DNA of 64,000 nucleotides from Niabella sp. (GTDB taxonomy: Bacteria > Bacteroidota > Bacteroidia > Chitinophagales > Chitinophagaceae), in the NCBI GenBank assembly GCA_027493055.1, contig JAPUDO010000011.1, positions 1 through 64,000 of the forward strand, written 5' to 3'. The notes under the pieces are model-generated. The model was not told the DNA's origin and searched no databases. It saw nothing but the letters and a program-made list of their open reading frames with translations. Each line of letters starts with the position of its first letter. Position 1 is the stretch's first letter. This document shows, one piece after another, positions 1 to 8,259 of the stretch. The translations under genes were made by a program, and so were the position numbers.

Positions 1-499
1 AGACAAGCAACAAAATATTGCAATTGACATCTTCAAAAACATAGAGGCGCAACATCCTAACTGGGACCTATATTTCTGGGGTACGGGCTTTGCTTTTGAT
101 ACATTAACAGAAAAAATAAAGAAAGCGAATCTTCAGCAGAGAATATTTTTAAAAGGCTTTACAGATACTCCTTTAGAAAAATTAAAAGAAGCTGATATCT
201 TTATTTTTCCCAGCAAATTTGAAGGATTTCCCTTAGCATTAACTGAGGCTATGGCGGTTGGATTGCCCTCATTGGGATTTTCCACTTGTTCAGGAGTGAA
301 TGAACTCATTAAACATAATGAAAATGGTTTTTTGGCAAACGATCCAAATGAAATGCAACAATATTTAGAACAATTGATCTGCAGCCCTGAACTAAGAAGC
401 TACATGGGAGCAAATGCCCATAACGGCATGAAAGCGTATAGCCCAGAAATCATTAGCAACCAATGGAAAGATCTTGTAAGTGAAATCATATTCACTTAA
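1..499 (+). CDS. Glycosyltransferase, GT4-like, C-terminal part
   Basis: The frame is open from base 2, so this is the last 165 residues of a gene cut by the left edge. The fragment reads as the C-terminal Rossmann domain of a GT-B glycosyltransferase. It has a strand-turn near 'YFWGTGF', then 'FLKGFTD' and 'ADIFIFPSKFEGFPLALTEAMAVGLPSLGF', where the Glu of EGFPLALTEAMA is the sugar-nucleotide-binding position of GT4 enzymes. Such enzymes transfer a sugar from a nucleotide donor during surface-glycan assembly. The neighbouring convergent gene is also glycosyltransferase-like, suggesting the end of a polysaccharide cluster. The family call is firm; donor and acceptor cannot be told. Confidence 0.85.
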   Translation, partial: DKQQNIAIDIFKNIEAQHPNWDLYFWGTGFAFDTLTEKIKKANLQQRIFLKGFTDTPLEKLKEADIFIFPSKFEGFPLALTEAMAVGLPSLGFSTCSGVNELIKHNENGFLANDPNEMQQYLEQLICSPELRSYMGANAHNGMKAYSPEIISNQWKDLVSEIIFT

Positions 500-509
500 G
501 CTTTTAGCA

Positions 510-1535
510 TTACTTAGGTAAATTAATCTCCTGGTAAGGCGGTTCATCCAAAACATAATTGATCCAGTTGTCAAAAGCGTATTTCTCTTTAATATGCCTG
601 CTTATGGGGCAATAGGGTTTTTGCAAAAATGATTCCAGTTGTTCCCAATTATTTCCTGATAATATAAAGATATTATCCGGGTGGTAAAAATCGTACTGTG
701 TAACGGTTTCATTATCAGTTATTAACTTTTTATCATACCCTAACGCTTCAAAAGTTCTGAAAGATAACCCGGTATGTTTTTGATTTAAGAAGTCAACCAG
801 CACTGTTGCTTCTTCTGTTTCTTCTAGATATTGTTCGTAAGAAATACGCTCCGAAAAAAAGGTGATATATTCATAGTCACTTTGTAAAACGCGCCGGCCT
901 GCAGGTAAAAAAATATGAAACCGGGGCGTATAATGCAATGCGGCTATTTTCTTTGAAAAGGAATTAATGATCCCCATCCTGCTTTTTTCATAGGAGCCAA
1001 CAAAAAAGGCTGTTTTAGCGTCCTGCTCCGCTTTTTTTTCTTTTAGCTCTTTTTTAAAGTAAAAATTAGTAACAGGCAGCACTCCCTTTGTACAAAGGTC
1101 TGTGGTAGTGAAGACAAAAAAGCGGTCAAATAAAGTGATATAATCATTTATGGCTTTAAACCTGTTCAGCCCATCCCATTGATAGCCGATCAGTTTTTTG
1201 GATTTAGACTTTGCCAGCTGAATAACAGACCGGGGATAGGCATCTGCCCTTATAAATAAAGCATAGTCCGCCATTCCCTTAATGCGCATAAGTCTGGCTT
1301 TTGCGCCGTTCTCAAAGAAACGGAACCTTAATTTATTCTTATAATGCCGGTCTCTTAAAAAAATTTTTCTAAAAAAATTATATGCTTTTTGTGAGAAGTT
1401 TTTATACTTAAAATCATGCGCCTGGTAAGAAATATCAATAACTTCAAACCCTTTTTCTCTAAGATGCTTTGCAATGATCTTATAAAAGTCAAAAGTTGTA
1501 GGAAGGCCTATGATGATCCGCTTTGATGAGCTCAT
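510..1535 (-). CDS. Putative glycosyltransferase / LPS-core-type protein
   Basis: A 341-residue soluble protein with an ATG start at 1535. The N-terminus 'KRIIIGLPTTFDFYKIIAKHLREKGFEVIDI' looks like the first beta-alpha unit of a GT-B fold. The C-terminal part 'LSFRTFEALGYDKKLITDNETV' resembles the donor-binding end of CgeB/RfaS-like glycosyltransferases, in which a conserved Glu sits in the RxFEALG motif. There is no signal peptide or membrane segment. It is convergent with the GT4 gene to the left with a 10-bp gap, and lies downstream of the DUF4143 ATPase gene. Probable role is adding a sugar to a surface glycan; the specific substrate is unknown and the family call is by motif only. Confidence 0.55.
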   Translation of the reverse strand: MSSSKRIIIGLPTTFDFYKIIAKHLREKGFEVIDISYQAHDFKYKNFSQKAYNFFRKIFLRDRHYKNKLRFRFFENGAKARLMRIKGMADYALFIRADAYPRSVIQLAKSKSKKLIGYQWDGLNRFKAINDYITLFDRFFVFTTTDLCTKGVLPVTNFYFKKELKEKKAEQDAKTAFFVGSYEKSRMGIINSFSKKIAALHYTPRFHIFLPAGRRVLQSDYEYITFFSERISYEQYLEETEEATVLVDFLNQKHTGLSFRTFEALGYDKKLITDNETVTQYDFYHPDNIFILSGNNWEQLESFLQKPYCPISRHIKEKYAFDNWINYVLDEPPYQEINLPK

Positions 1536-1550
1536 AAGTATTTCTATTTT

Positions 1551-2732
1551 TCATTGCCTGTTTTGAATTTCCTGCATCAGCAACGCTAATGAAATAGCGG
1601 TAATGCCGCCTTCCATCGGGAACGTTTCATTGCCGGAATAAACCACAAAACGCCTGTCGGCTTTTATGTCATCACAAGCTATATAAAATCCCTTCGGCAC
1701 GGTGGGGGTAGTGCTGTGTTTTATTTCAATAGCCCATTTTTCTACGCCGGAAAATTCTAAAATCAAATCAATTTCGGCGCCGGAGGAAGTTCGGTAAAAA
1801 TAGGGAAGCGCTTTTTTTTCTACCACAGACAGTATGTTTTCTATAACAAACCCTTCCCAGCTTGCTCCAAGAACAGGGTGCCCCAATAAACTATTAAAGG
1901 TAGAAATATTTAATAAAGCATGAACAAGGCCGCTGTCTCTCACATAAATTTTGGGTGCACGAATTAACCGTTTTCCCACATTTACCGTCCAGGGCTGTAG
2001 CCGCCGCACTAATAAGAGATCTGTCATCAAATCAATATAGCGATTAACGGTAACACTACTTACATCAATATTCCGGCCTAATAAGGATGCATTTACCACG
2101 CCACCCTGGTTATGAGCCAGCATTGTCCAAAAACGCTCAAGGGTATGCGCCGGAATACGTGGCCCCAATTGCGGAATATCTCTTTCCAGATAAGTGCGGA
2201 TGAAATCGCGGCGCCAGCCTAAGCTATCATTATCAGATGGCGCCAATAAACTCTCGGGAAACCCGCCGCGTAGCCAAAGTTTATTAATATTACCTGCAGC
2301 AACGGTTTCAGGAAATTCAAGTGCGTTTATCCCATATAGTTCAAGATAGGCTATGCGCCCGGCCGGCGATTCGCCGGATTGTTGCAATAAATCCATTGAA
2401 GCCGATCCCAAAAATAAAAACAGCCCCGAAGTATTTCCTTCTCTTCGCTCCTGATCTATAATTCCTCTTAAAGAAGTAAAAATTTCGGGCGTACGCTGCA
2501 CCTCGTCCAATATAATTAGCCGGTTCTTATTAGCTGTATGAAAAGAAAAAATATCCTGTGTTTTTGCCCGGTCAATGCTATTTTCCAAATCGAGGTATAT
2601 CGCATTTATATTTTCACCCAGGTTCAGGGCAAGGGTAGTTTTACCTATCTGTCTTGGCCCCATCAAGGCAACCGATGGGCTCCTTCTTAAGGTGTTTATT
2701 AAAGTTTCTTCTATTTCCCTTTTTATCATCAT
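1551..2732 (-). CDS. AAA-family ATPase with DUF4143 domain
   Basis: The N-terminal AAA_14 domain carries Walker A 'GPRQIGKTTLA' and a Walker B-like 'RLIILDEVQ'. The C-terminal DUF4143 region includes the PD-(D/E)XK-like stretch 'SGAEIDLILEF...WAIEIKHS'. I place the start at the double ATG 2732/2729 rather than the longer frame beginning at 2867, because the family begins 'IKREIEETL' and the upstream DNA is a large palindrome rather than coding sequence. Proteins of this kind are common, often multicopy and mobile in Bacteroidota. Their cellular role is unresolved, with DNA-processing or defence-like functions proposed. It is separated from the pseudouridine synthase gene by about 140 bp containing the palindrome. 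Confidence 0.85.
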   Translation of the reverse strand: MMIKREIEETLINTLRRSPSVALMGPRQIGKTTLALNLGENINAIYLDLENSIDRAKTQDIFSFHTANKNRLIILDEVQRTPEIFTSLRGIIDQERREGNTSGLFLFLGSASMDLLQQSGESPAGRIAYLELYGINALEFPETVAAGNINKLWLRGGFPESLLAPSDNDSLGWRRDFIRTYLERDIPQLGPRIPAHTLERFWTMLAHNQGGVVNASLLGRNIDVSSVTVNRYIDLMTDLLLVRRLQPWTVNVGKRLIRAPKIYVRDSGLVHALLNISTFNSLLGHPVLGASWEGFVIENILSVVEKKALPYFYRTSSGAEIDLILEFSGVEKWAIEIKHSTTPTVPKGFYIACDDIKADRRFVVYSGNETFPMEGGITAISLALLMQEIQNRQ

Positions 2733-2766
2733 TGTAAATTTAATATAAAATATTAAATTTGCAATG
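2730..2766. repeat. Palindromic operator-like element upstream of the DUF4143 ATPase
   Basis: Bases 2730-2746 and 2750-2766 form an inverted repeat with 17-bp arms, one mismatch (2735/2761) and a 3-bp centre. The inner 11 bp per arm are perfect (AAATTTAATAT). The left arm contains the ATG of the ATPase gene (2732-2730), so a bound protein would cover the translation start. The symmetry also gives a CAATG on the right arm, where a short frame begins, but that frame is antisense to the pseudouridine synthase and is probably not a gene. It is either a repressor site for autoregulation or an mRNA hairpin. Confidence 0.6.
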
Positions 2767-2871
2767 TTTGTTTTGATCAATTTCAATCGTCCAAAATACC
2801 GATGTGGAGCTTTAACTACGAAGTTGTTTAAACTTTTATTATTTGAGTTTTTGAAAAATTTAAACAAAGTT

Positions 2872-3597
2872 CTACTTCAAAAACTTCTCCAGCTGCAACA
2901 CTGTTACCCTCATATCCTTATACAGCGGGGCTTCCAGCTCCAGCAGCACCCCGTTTTCATCTGTTATTTTTAATTGCTGGGCATGTAAAGCCAACCGGTT
3001 TAATAAAGGCTTTTCTTCTTCCGTCTCTTTACCCAGCTTGAATTTATTTTTGAAAGAAGATAGCAGCACCGGTTTGCCATCGCCGTAAAGAACATCGCCA
3101 ACCAGCGGATGGCCCAGCTCTTTTGCATGTACCCGTATCTGGTGCGTACGCCCCGTATGAATCCGGAACTGCACCCAGCTATATCTTTTAAAATTCTTTA
3201 GCAGCGTATAGTCGGTAATGGCGTTCTTCCCGCGTTTATGGATTAGCATTGACCCGCGCTTTACCCTGTTTTCCGCAATAGGTGCGTCTACGGTTCCCTC
3301 GGTCTTTTGTAAAGATCCTATTAGCAGTCCCAGGTAGATCTTCACCGTTTTTCTTTCCTCAAACTGTTTGCTGAAATGCTTATGAGCCGAAGCTGTTTTA
3401 GCAAAAATGATCAGGCCCGAGGTTTCCTTGTCTAAACGGTGGATGGTGTAAATTTCAGGGTACTGTTGTTTCAGGTAATCTTTTAAACTGGGCTCTTTCC
3501 CTTCCCTGTCGGGAACAGAAAGCATACCTGAGGGCTTGTTAAGTGCAACCAGGTCGTTGTTTTCAAATATTATAAGGTCACGAAGTTTGAAGTTCAA
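2872..3597 (-). CDS. RluA-family pseudouridine synthase
   Basis: A 241-residue protein with the RluA catalytic motif 'HRLDKETSGLIIFAK' (catalytic Asp in HRLDxxTSG), followed by 'RIHTGRTHQIRVHAKELGHPLVGDVLYG', the conserved RTHQIRVH block. It isomerises uridine to pseudouridine in rRNA or tRNA; the target position cannot be read from sequence. There is no S4 domain, so it resembles the short RluA/RluC-like catalytic-domain-only members. The frame's first possible start is TTG at 3597 and no in-frame ATG precedes the conserved 'IIFENNDLVALNKPSG', so a TTG start is likely. Confidence 0.9.
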   Translation of the reverse strand: MNFKLRDLIIFENNDLVALNKPSGMLSVPDREGKEPSLKDYLKQQYPEIYTIHRLDKETSGLIIFAKTASAHKHFSKQFEERKTVKIYLGLLIGSLQKTEGTVDAPIAENRVKRGSMLIHKRGKNAITDYTLLKNFKRYSWVQFRIHTGRTHQIRVHAKELGHPLVGDVLYGDGKPVLLSSFKNKFKLGKETEEEKPLLNRLALHAQQLKITDENGVLLELEAPLYKDMRVTVLQLEKFLK

Positions 3598-3688
3598 TTT
3601 CTTTTAAGTTTACTGGTTACTGGATGCTGGATACTTGAAACAAGGAACCGGGAACTCATTACTCATCACTCATCGTTTGTCCCTCTCC
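3598..3688. other. Low-complexity spacer with short repeats
   Basis: This gap holds near-repeats of TACTGGATGCTGGATAC and CATTACTCATCACTCATC type. Similar degenerate short tandem motifs occur in two other gaps in this window (9996-10100 and 61183-61264). No gene or clear terminator is visible. Confidence 0.4.
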
Positions 3689-4039
3689 TTACCCCGCTTT
3701 ATGCTGCTCCAGCTGCTTTTCCTGGAATTTTTTATAGAAATTTTTTGCAAAATCCTTCATTTCGTCCACCTGGTCGTGGTATTTGGTAGCCCGTCCATAG
3801 GTATCTGCCAGGGTCATTAAGGTCTGGTAAAAGAAATCGGCCATTTCATCCACCATCATGTCTTTTGTCCAAAGGTCAATGCGCAGTGCCGCCTTATCAG
3901 CGCTATCCCAAAAAGAAAGCATCATGGCTTTGGCCTTCTGGGCGTTTGCTGCGGTGCTTTCTGTTGCGCTCCAGCTAATGGTATCCGGCACGCGGTCCTG
4001 GTCCATTTGCACGTCTATAGTAATCGTAGATTTTATCAT
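3689..4039 (-). CDS. gldC: Gliding motility protein GldC
   Basis: A 116-residue soluble protein matching GldC throughout: 'VQMDQDRVPDTISWSAT', 'AKAMMLSFWDSADKAALRIDLWTKDMMVDEMADFFYQTLMTLADTYGRAT'. GldC is a small cytoplasmic protein that supports gliding and the linked type IX secretion machinery in Flavobacterium. It is also kept in many Bacteroidota that do not visibly glide, so motility cannot be concluded from it alone. The ATG start at 4039 is unambiguous. No other gld or spr gene is in the window. It stands alone between the pseudouridine synthase and a glycosyltransferase-like gene on the same strand. Confidence 0.9.
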   Translation of the reverse strand: MIKSTITIDVQMDQDRVPDTISWSATESTAANAQKAKAMMLSFWDSADKAALRIDLWTKDMMVDEMADFFYQTLMTLADTYGRATKYHDQVDEMKDFAKNFYKKFQEKQLEQHKAG

Positions 4040-4084
4040 TTCCGGGTTTTAGAGCGCAAAAGTAAGCAATTCCTGCACCTCTTT

Positions 4085-5119
4085 TTATGAATGCAATACC
4101 TTTATCAGCGCCTTTACAGCCACATTCACATCCAGCCGGGATTGACAATGCTCCAGCTTTCTTTTCAATTGCTGCATCGCGAACTCCTCTTTATATACCC
4201 TCATCAGCATATCGCCTATAGCACTGCTGCTATTATCGGCAGGATACATAACAGCATCTTCAAACAAATCCTTTAAAGTATGGGTAGCCGGCGCGATGGC
4301 AGGGGTTTTCACTTTGGCTGCTTCAGCCACCTGCACCGGGAATATTTCCCTGTTATCCATACTGATCAGCGAGTAAGCGCCTTCTATTTTTTCGTACAGG
4401 CGCCCTGCATCTGTAAGCACAACATCGGCCCTGTATTTGTAATGGGCCAGCAACAGGGCTGCGGCTTTATGTTTTGCCGGTTCGGCCGGGCGCAATGCTA
4501 TCATCAGCTTCCAGTTGCTTTGCAGCCGTTTTTTAAATGCGGAAAACCCTTTTAACAGGGTCACCAGTTGTTCCTTGTCCAGGTTAAAATCTGTACAGAT
4601 AAAATACTCGTTCCCTTCTGTAAAAATATCTTTTATATGCTGGGAATCAAATTCCTGTAGCAACTGCAGCGGATCAACAATACCTTCAGCCAGGAAAGAT
4701 TTTTGAGCCAGGTGCGGGTATTTTTTCTCAAAAGCTGTGTGCAGGTAATTGCTGGTTAAGCCAATAGCATTGGCGTTCAATATAGCTGCTGCATCATCCA
4801 GTTGCGCTTCTGTACTTATTATTAAAACCTGCTGAAGGGGGTGAGAGGGCTTTATAAGTGTTCGTTTAAAGCTTATAAAGGCCGTTGCCTTTGATTCCTG
4901 CAGCCATTTTCTGGTCTTTTTGCGAAGAAACAGTCCTTTTTTAGGCGGGAAAGCCACTTCCTGCATATTGGAGGGAAGCCCGTCAGCCAGTCCTGTTTTG
5001 GGAAATAAAAACTTTTCCTGCGGAAGCGATCCTGCTAATGCCCTGAACAGGTGCCCCTGAAGGTACCCGCCATAAGTGGTACTGAACAGCTCATCTGCAT
5101 CTAAAATAATTGCCATCAT
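4085..5119 (-). CDS. Glycosyltransferase-like protein, function unknown
   Basis: A 344-residue protein starting at the double ATG 5119/5116. It opens 'ILDADELFSTTYGGYLQGHLFRALAGSLP', reminiscent of the glycine-rich first loop of GT-B glycosyltransferases. Its last third 'YKYRADVVLTDAGRLYEKIEGAYSLISMDNREIFPVQVAEAAKVKTPAIA' has the layout of the donor-binding domain, with Glu-Ile-Phe-Pro followed by an Ala-rich helix. The usual EGF/EAM motif is degenerate, so it may be a diverged or inactive glycosyltransferase. There is no signal peptide or TM helix. It is divergent from the DUF4290 gene, sharing a 97-bp promoter gap. Confidence 0.5.
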   Translation of the reverse strand: MMAIILDADELFSTTYGGYLQGHLFRALAGSLPQEKFLFPKTGLADGLPSNMQEVAFPPKKGLFLRKKTRKWLQESKATAFISFKRTLIKPSHPLQQVLIISTEAQLDDAAAILNANAIGLTSNYLHTAFEKKYPHLAQKSFLAEGIVDPLQLLQEFDSQHIKDIFTEGNEYFICTDFNLDKEQLVTLLKGFSAFKKRLQSNWKLMIALRPAEPAKHKAAALLLAHYKYRADVVLTDAGRLYEKIEGAYSLISMDNREIFPVQVAEAAKVKTPAIAPATHTLKDLFEDAVMYPADNSSSAIGDMLMRVYKEEFAMQQLKRKLEHCQSRLDVNVAVKALIKVLHS

Positions 5120-5140
5120 TATTAAATAAGGTTTTTCCTA

Positions 5141-5148
5141 TATCTTTG
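5141..5148 (+). promoter_or_regulatory. Bacteroidota -7-type promoter element
   Basis: TATCTTTG matches the TAnnTTTG -7 element used by the Bacteroidota primary sigma factor and lies 69 bp upstream of the DUF4290 start. Position and orientation suit that gene. The matching -33 TTTG-type box is not clear. Confidence 0.5.
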
Positions 5149-5216
5149 CCTGATAGCTGCAAAGGTATAGCACCACACAAAATTTTAATTGCAGATACTT
5201 TTTACCAAATTTTTTT

Positions 5217-5885
5217 ATGGAATATAATACAACGAGAAACTACCTGGCGATGCGCGAGTATGGGCGTCACGTACAAAAAATGGTAGAGCATATTCTTACA
5301 ATTGAAGATCCGGAAAGAAGGCAGAATAATGCCGAGGCCGTAATTGAGCTGATGGGTTTCTTAAACCCTCATTTAAAAAACGTTGAGGATTTCAGGCATA
5401 AACTATGGGATCACCTGTTTTTGATTTCAGCTTTTAAGCTGGATGTAAAATCACCTTATCCCATTCCTACCAAAGAAACTTACAAAGCCAAACCCCAGCC
5501 CATACCATACCCTAAACGTTCTTCCCGTTTTTCGCATTTAGGCAAAAACCTGGAAGACGTAATTGATAAGGCCCTGGCTGAGCAGGACCCTGAAAAAAGG
5601 CAGGGATTTGCCAACGCCATTGCTTACTATATGAAGCTGGCTTACAATAACTGGCATAAAGAAGTGGTTCATGACGATGCTATCCAAAGCGAGCTGAACA
5701 GTATTACCGATGGCCAGCTGGAGTTTACCAATACACCTTATGTTAAAGCCTATAGCCTGAAGCAGGACCTTGCCAAAAGCAATAATTTTGGCAAACGCAA
5801 CAAGTTCCAGCAGCAACGTAACGGCAACGGCAGCAACAGTAACCGCCGTAATGGCAACAGCAATTTTAAGAAGAAAAGGTTTTAA
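5217..5885 (+). CDS. DUF4290 domain-containing protein with basic Asn-rich tail
   Basis: A 222-residue protein with the DUF4290 signature from its first residue ('MEYNTTRNYLAMREYGRHVQKMVEHILTIED...RQNNAEAVIELMGFLNPHLK...DFRHKLWDHLFLIS'). The C-terminal 40 residues are an unstructured Arg/Asn/Gly/Lys-rich tail ('NNFGKRNKFQQQRNGNGSN...KKKRF') that looks suited to nucleic-acid binding. DUF4290 is a Bacteroidota-restricted family with no established function. The ATG at 5217 has no Shine-Dalgarno sequence, as usual for this phylum. A strong intrinsic terminator follows the stop. RNA binding is my inference from the tail only. Confidence 0.85.
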   Translation: MEYNTTRNYLAMREYGRHVQKMVEHILTIEDPERRQNNAEAVIELMGFLNPHLKNVEDFRHKLWDHLFLISAFKLDVKSPYPIPTKETYKAKPQPIPYPKRSSRFSHLGKNLEDVIDKALAEQDPEKRQGFANAIAYYMKLAYNNWHKEVVHDDAIQSELNSITDGQLEFTNTPYVKAYSLKQDLAKSNNFGKRNKFQQQRNGNGSNSNRRNGNSNFKKKRF

Positions 5886-5907
5886 AATATCCTGTTAAAC
5901 AGGGGTA

Positions 5908-5934
5908 AAAGCCGGCGTGAAGCCGGCTTTTATG
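5908..5934 (+). terminator. Intrinsic terminator after the DUF4290 gene
   Basis: The 9-bp stem AAAGCCGGC/GCCGGCTTT (5908-5916 with 5922-5930) has a 5-nt loop and T-rich 3' flank. It lies 23 bp after the DUF4290 stop codon. Confidence 0.8.
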
Positions 5935-5982
5935 TTTTGCTGCATTGTTTAAAAGAGATAAATTCGTAGAAATATTACGGCT

Positions 5983-6214
5983 ATGGCAAAGCTACTTGAT
6001 AAAGAATTTATAAATTATTTTCTTCTTCTTAAATGAACCCCAAAAAAGGTCGCTGGTCGAAATGATGAAATCATTTTTGAAGCCAGATGCAATGAGTATT
6101 AATAAGCAAACCATTGAGCAATACAATAACCAACTGGACGAAGCTATTGACCGTATTAATAACGGTGAGTTTATAACCATTGACGACCTTGAAAAAGAAA
6201 TGCAAACCTGGTAA
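5983..6214 (+). pseudogene. Frameshifted antitoxin of a ParE/RelE-type TA module
   Basis: An ATG at 5983 opens 'MAKLLDKEFINYFLLL', which stops at 6034 (TGA). Shifting by one base in the (CTT)3 run at 6021-6030 continues in frame as 'NEPQKRSLVEMMKSFLKPDAMSINKQTIEQYNNQ...NNGEFITIDDLEKEMQTW' to the stop at 6212-6214. The joined product of about 75 residues reads like the short Bacteroidota antitoxins that end in 'GEF(I/Y)(T/S)..ELE..' and sit directly before a ParE/RelE toxin. The single-base insertion breaks the gene. A restart at 6062 or 6092 could still yield a C-terminal toxin-binding fragment. The partner toxin is also broken. Confidence 0.65.
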
Positions 6215-6333
6215 TGCCCAATTACAAAATCATAATTGATAAGGAGGCCAGGGATTCTATCAAACTCGCTTACTTGTATATTAGGAAAAGTTCTTTGTAA
6301 AATGCGGAAAATACAACACAGAAAGGCCAGGTA
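6214..6333 (+). pseudogene. Truncated ParE/RelE-family toxin remnant
   Basis: The ATG at 6214 overlaps the antitoxin stop (TAATG). The product 'MPNYKIIIDKEARDSIKLAYLYIRKSSL' is the N-terminal third of a RelE/ParE-superfamily toxin, whose family pattern is 'I.KEA..DI..A..YI...SL.NA'. It ends at a TAA (6298-6300) where the family usually has Gln before 'NAE'. The next codons still read 'NAE', and recognisable similarity then stops before the convergent TonB receptor gene. The toxin is therefore inactivated by both a nonsense change and a 3' deletion. Confidence 0.65.
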
Positions 6334-8259
6334 TTACTTCACCAGGCTAAAGCTCAGCCCTCCCTGCAACCATCTGCCGGGCATTACAGCGCCTAACAGG
6401 TCGCTATAACTCCTGTCAAAAATATTATCAGCCTGGGCAAAAACAGTAAGACGTTTTTGCATAAAGCTATAAGAGGCCCTTCCATTCAGTAAAAAGTAAT
6501 CCTTGCTTACAAAGGCATTAATAGCAGCAGCCTGCTGCGGATTGCGGCTTTTGTAAATCCCGGTAAGGCTCAGGCCCCAGTTGCCTGCTTCATATTGTAC
6601 ATTAAAGTTGCTTAAAAACCTTGCGTGGGAGGAGATATAAAACGAGGGGTTAGCTTCAGTGCTTTTACTGTATAACCATAGTAATCCGCCATTCAACACT
6701 AATTTATGATCCCTGCCCAACTGGTTGATGTATTGAATATCTGTTTCCCAACCGGTAGTATTTACTTCGGCAATATTCTTTGCCAGCGCATAATTGCCTG
6801 CCGGGTTAAGGTTATCCTTTCGTGGCATATCAGCATAAGGCGTGGCTATCCAATCTATCAGCCTGCTGTGAAAGCGCTGAAAAAAAGTGGATGATAACCT
6901 GAACCTGGATTGATAAAACCAGTCAGCCCCCGCTTCATAGTTCCACGAAACTTCGGGTACCAGGCCCGGATAGCCCACCCGCTGGCCATTTGGGATGCTT
7001 GATTTCCCATAATTATTGTATCGCTCCGTAAAATCCGCATCGCGTATGGTTCTGCCGCCACTTGCCCTCAGCTGCACATTACTGATGTGTAAGGACGCAT
7101 TTAACTGTGGTAGCAATTCTGCTTTATTATCCCCGATAAACTCTACCCGTATAGAGGGCAATAAATTAAAATACCGGCCAATTTTTTGAGAAATACTTGC
7201 AAAAGGCGCTGCTATGTTTAAAGAATGATCGCCCCTGTCGTTAGAAGCGATGGTTTTATGCTGGTAATTAAACCCTGTGGTCAGTAATGTATTTTCTCCC
7301 ATTTTTTGCTGAAAAAGCAATAAGGACTGGAACAGCTTCGATGTGTTTTGATTGGCAGCGGCTCCTTTATTATAGGCATAGCTGTCATCAAAGTTTTTGT
7401 ACCCGGCATCCACGCTCAGCTTTGAATGATTTTTTTCAAATCCTATTTTTACCTGGTGCCACCAGGAGGCTACCTGCTCTGTAGCTGTATCACCTATTGC
7501 AGTGGTATAAAAATTCTGCGCGCTGAAATCCCGGTTATCGTAAGCGCTCCTGGCAGATATATTCCAGTAGTTGCTCAACTGGTAACTGATCCCGGCCGAA
7601 GCGGAAGTATTATGAAAATATCCTCTTGTGCCGCGCTGTAAAATACCTGTTGAATGATTGGATAGCACACCTGCATCCGCACTTAGTTTACCCACCTGCA
7701 AAAAACCTCCAATGCTGGTGTTTACAAGGTTATACTCCCCGGCGCTCACTTGCGCCTGTAAAGCCCTGGTGTTTTTTTGTCCGGGACGAAAACTCTTGGT
7801 AATGATATTAATAACGCCTCCAACGGCATCCGAGCCATACACCGCAGCAGAAGCGCCTTTCAGCACTTCTATCCGGTCTATCTGGGCAGGCGTTACAGGA
7901 ATGTAAGCGCTAAAATGGCCTGTATTGGGGTCATTCAGCCTTAACCCATCCAGTATGACCAATACCTGCTGAAAAGTGCCACCACGCATGCTGATATCAC
8001 TTTGTGACCCCTGGGGCCCACGCATTTGTACTTCTACACCAGGAATATATTTAAGCAGCTCGTCCAAAGAATGAACCGGCAGTTTTGAGATATCATCGCC
8101 CCTGATAATGGTAATATTTCTGCCTGTTTCCGATATCCGCTTCTCTGCTAAAGAGGAGGTTACGGTTATGGGGTCCAGTGTTTGCTCCTGCGCATTGATC
8201 TTTTGTGCCGTAATCAGTATTTGCAATAAGCCGATCATTGAAATAAAGCCTTTCTTCAT
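6334..8259 (-). CDS. TonB-dependent receptor, BtuB-like
   Basis: A 641-residue outer-membrane protein with a signal peptide ending near 'LQILITAQKINAQ'. The TonB box/plug start is 'LDPITVTSSLAEKRISETGRNITIIRGDDIS', and the plug carries the conserved 'VEVQMRGPQGSQSDISMRGG...VLDGLRLNDPNTGHFS...IDRIEVLKGASAAVYGSDAVGGVINIITK'. The barrel ends with 'GLSFSLVK'. Size and plug resemble BtuB-type receptors for cobalamin or ferric chelates rather than the ~1000-residue SusC class, and there is no N-terminal carboxypeptidase-like domain. The start ATG overlaps the stop of an upstream small ORF (ATGA), so translation may be coupled. I found no conserved B12-box sequence upstream, so the ligand stays open. 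Confidence 0.88.
   Translation of the reverse strand: MKKGFISMIGLLQILITAQKINAQEQTLDPITVTSSLAEKRISETGRNITIIRGDDISKLPVHSLDELLKYIPGVEVQMRGPQGSQSDISMRGGTFQQVLVILDGLRLNDPNTGHFSAYIPVTPAQIDRIEVLKGASAAVYGSDAVGGVINIITKSFRPGQKNTRALQAQVSAGEYNLVNTSIGGFLQVGKLSADAGVLSNHSTGILQRGTRGYFHNTSASAGISYQLSNYWNISARSAYDNRDFSAQNFYTTAIGDTATEQVASWWHQVKIGFEKNHSKLSVDAGYKNFDDSYAYNKGAAANQNTSKLFQSLLLFQQKMGENTLLTTGFNYQHKTIASNDRGDHSLNIAAPFASISQKIGRYFNLLPSIRVEFIGDNKAELLPQLNASLHISNVQLRASGGRTIRDADFTERYNNYGKSSIPNGQRVGYPGLVPEVSWNYEAGADWFYQSRFRLSSTFFQRFHSRLIDWIATPYADMPRKDNLNPAGNYALAKNIAEVNTTGWETDIQYINQLGRDHKLVLNGGLLWLYSKSTEANPSFYISSHARFLSNFNVQYEAGNWGLSLTGIYKSRNPQQAAAINAFVSKDYFLLNGRASYSFMQKRLTVFAQADNIFDRSYSDLLGAVMPGRWLQGGLSFSLVK

Noticed and set aside
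2764-2973. 69-codon plus-strand frame starting at the right arm of the palindrome
   Set aside because: It runs antisense into the pseudouridine synthase gene and has no recognisable features; the apparent start is produced by palindrome symmetry.
5983-6214. Programmed +1 frameshift in the antitoxin gene
   Set aside because: The partner toxin is also inactivated, and no slippery-site or stimulatory structure typical of programmed shifting is visible, so decay is simpler.
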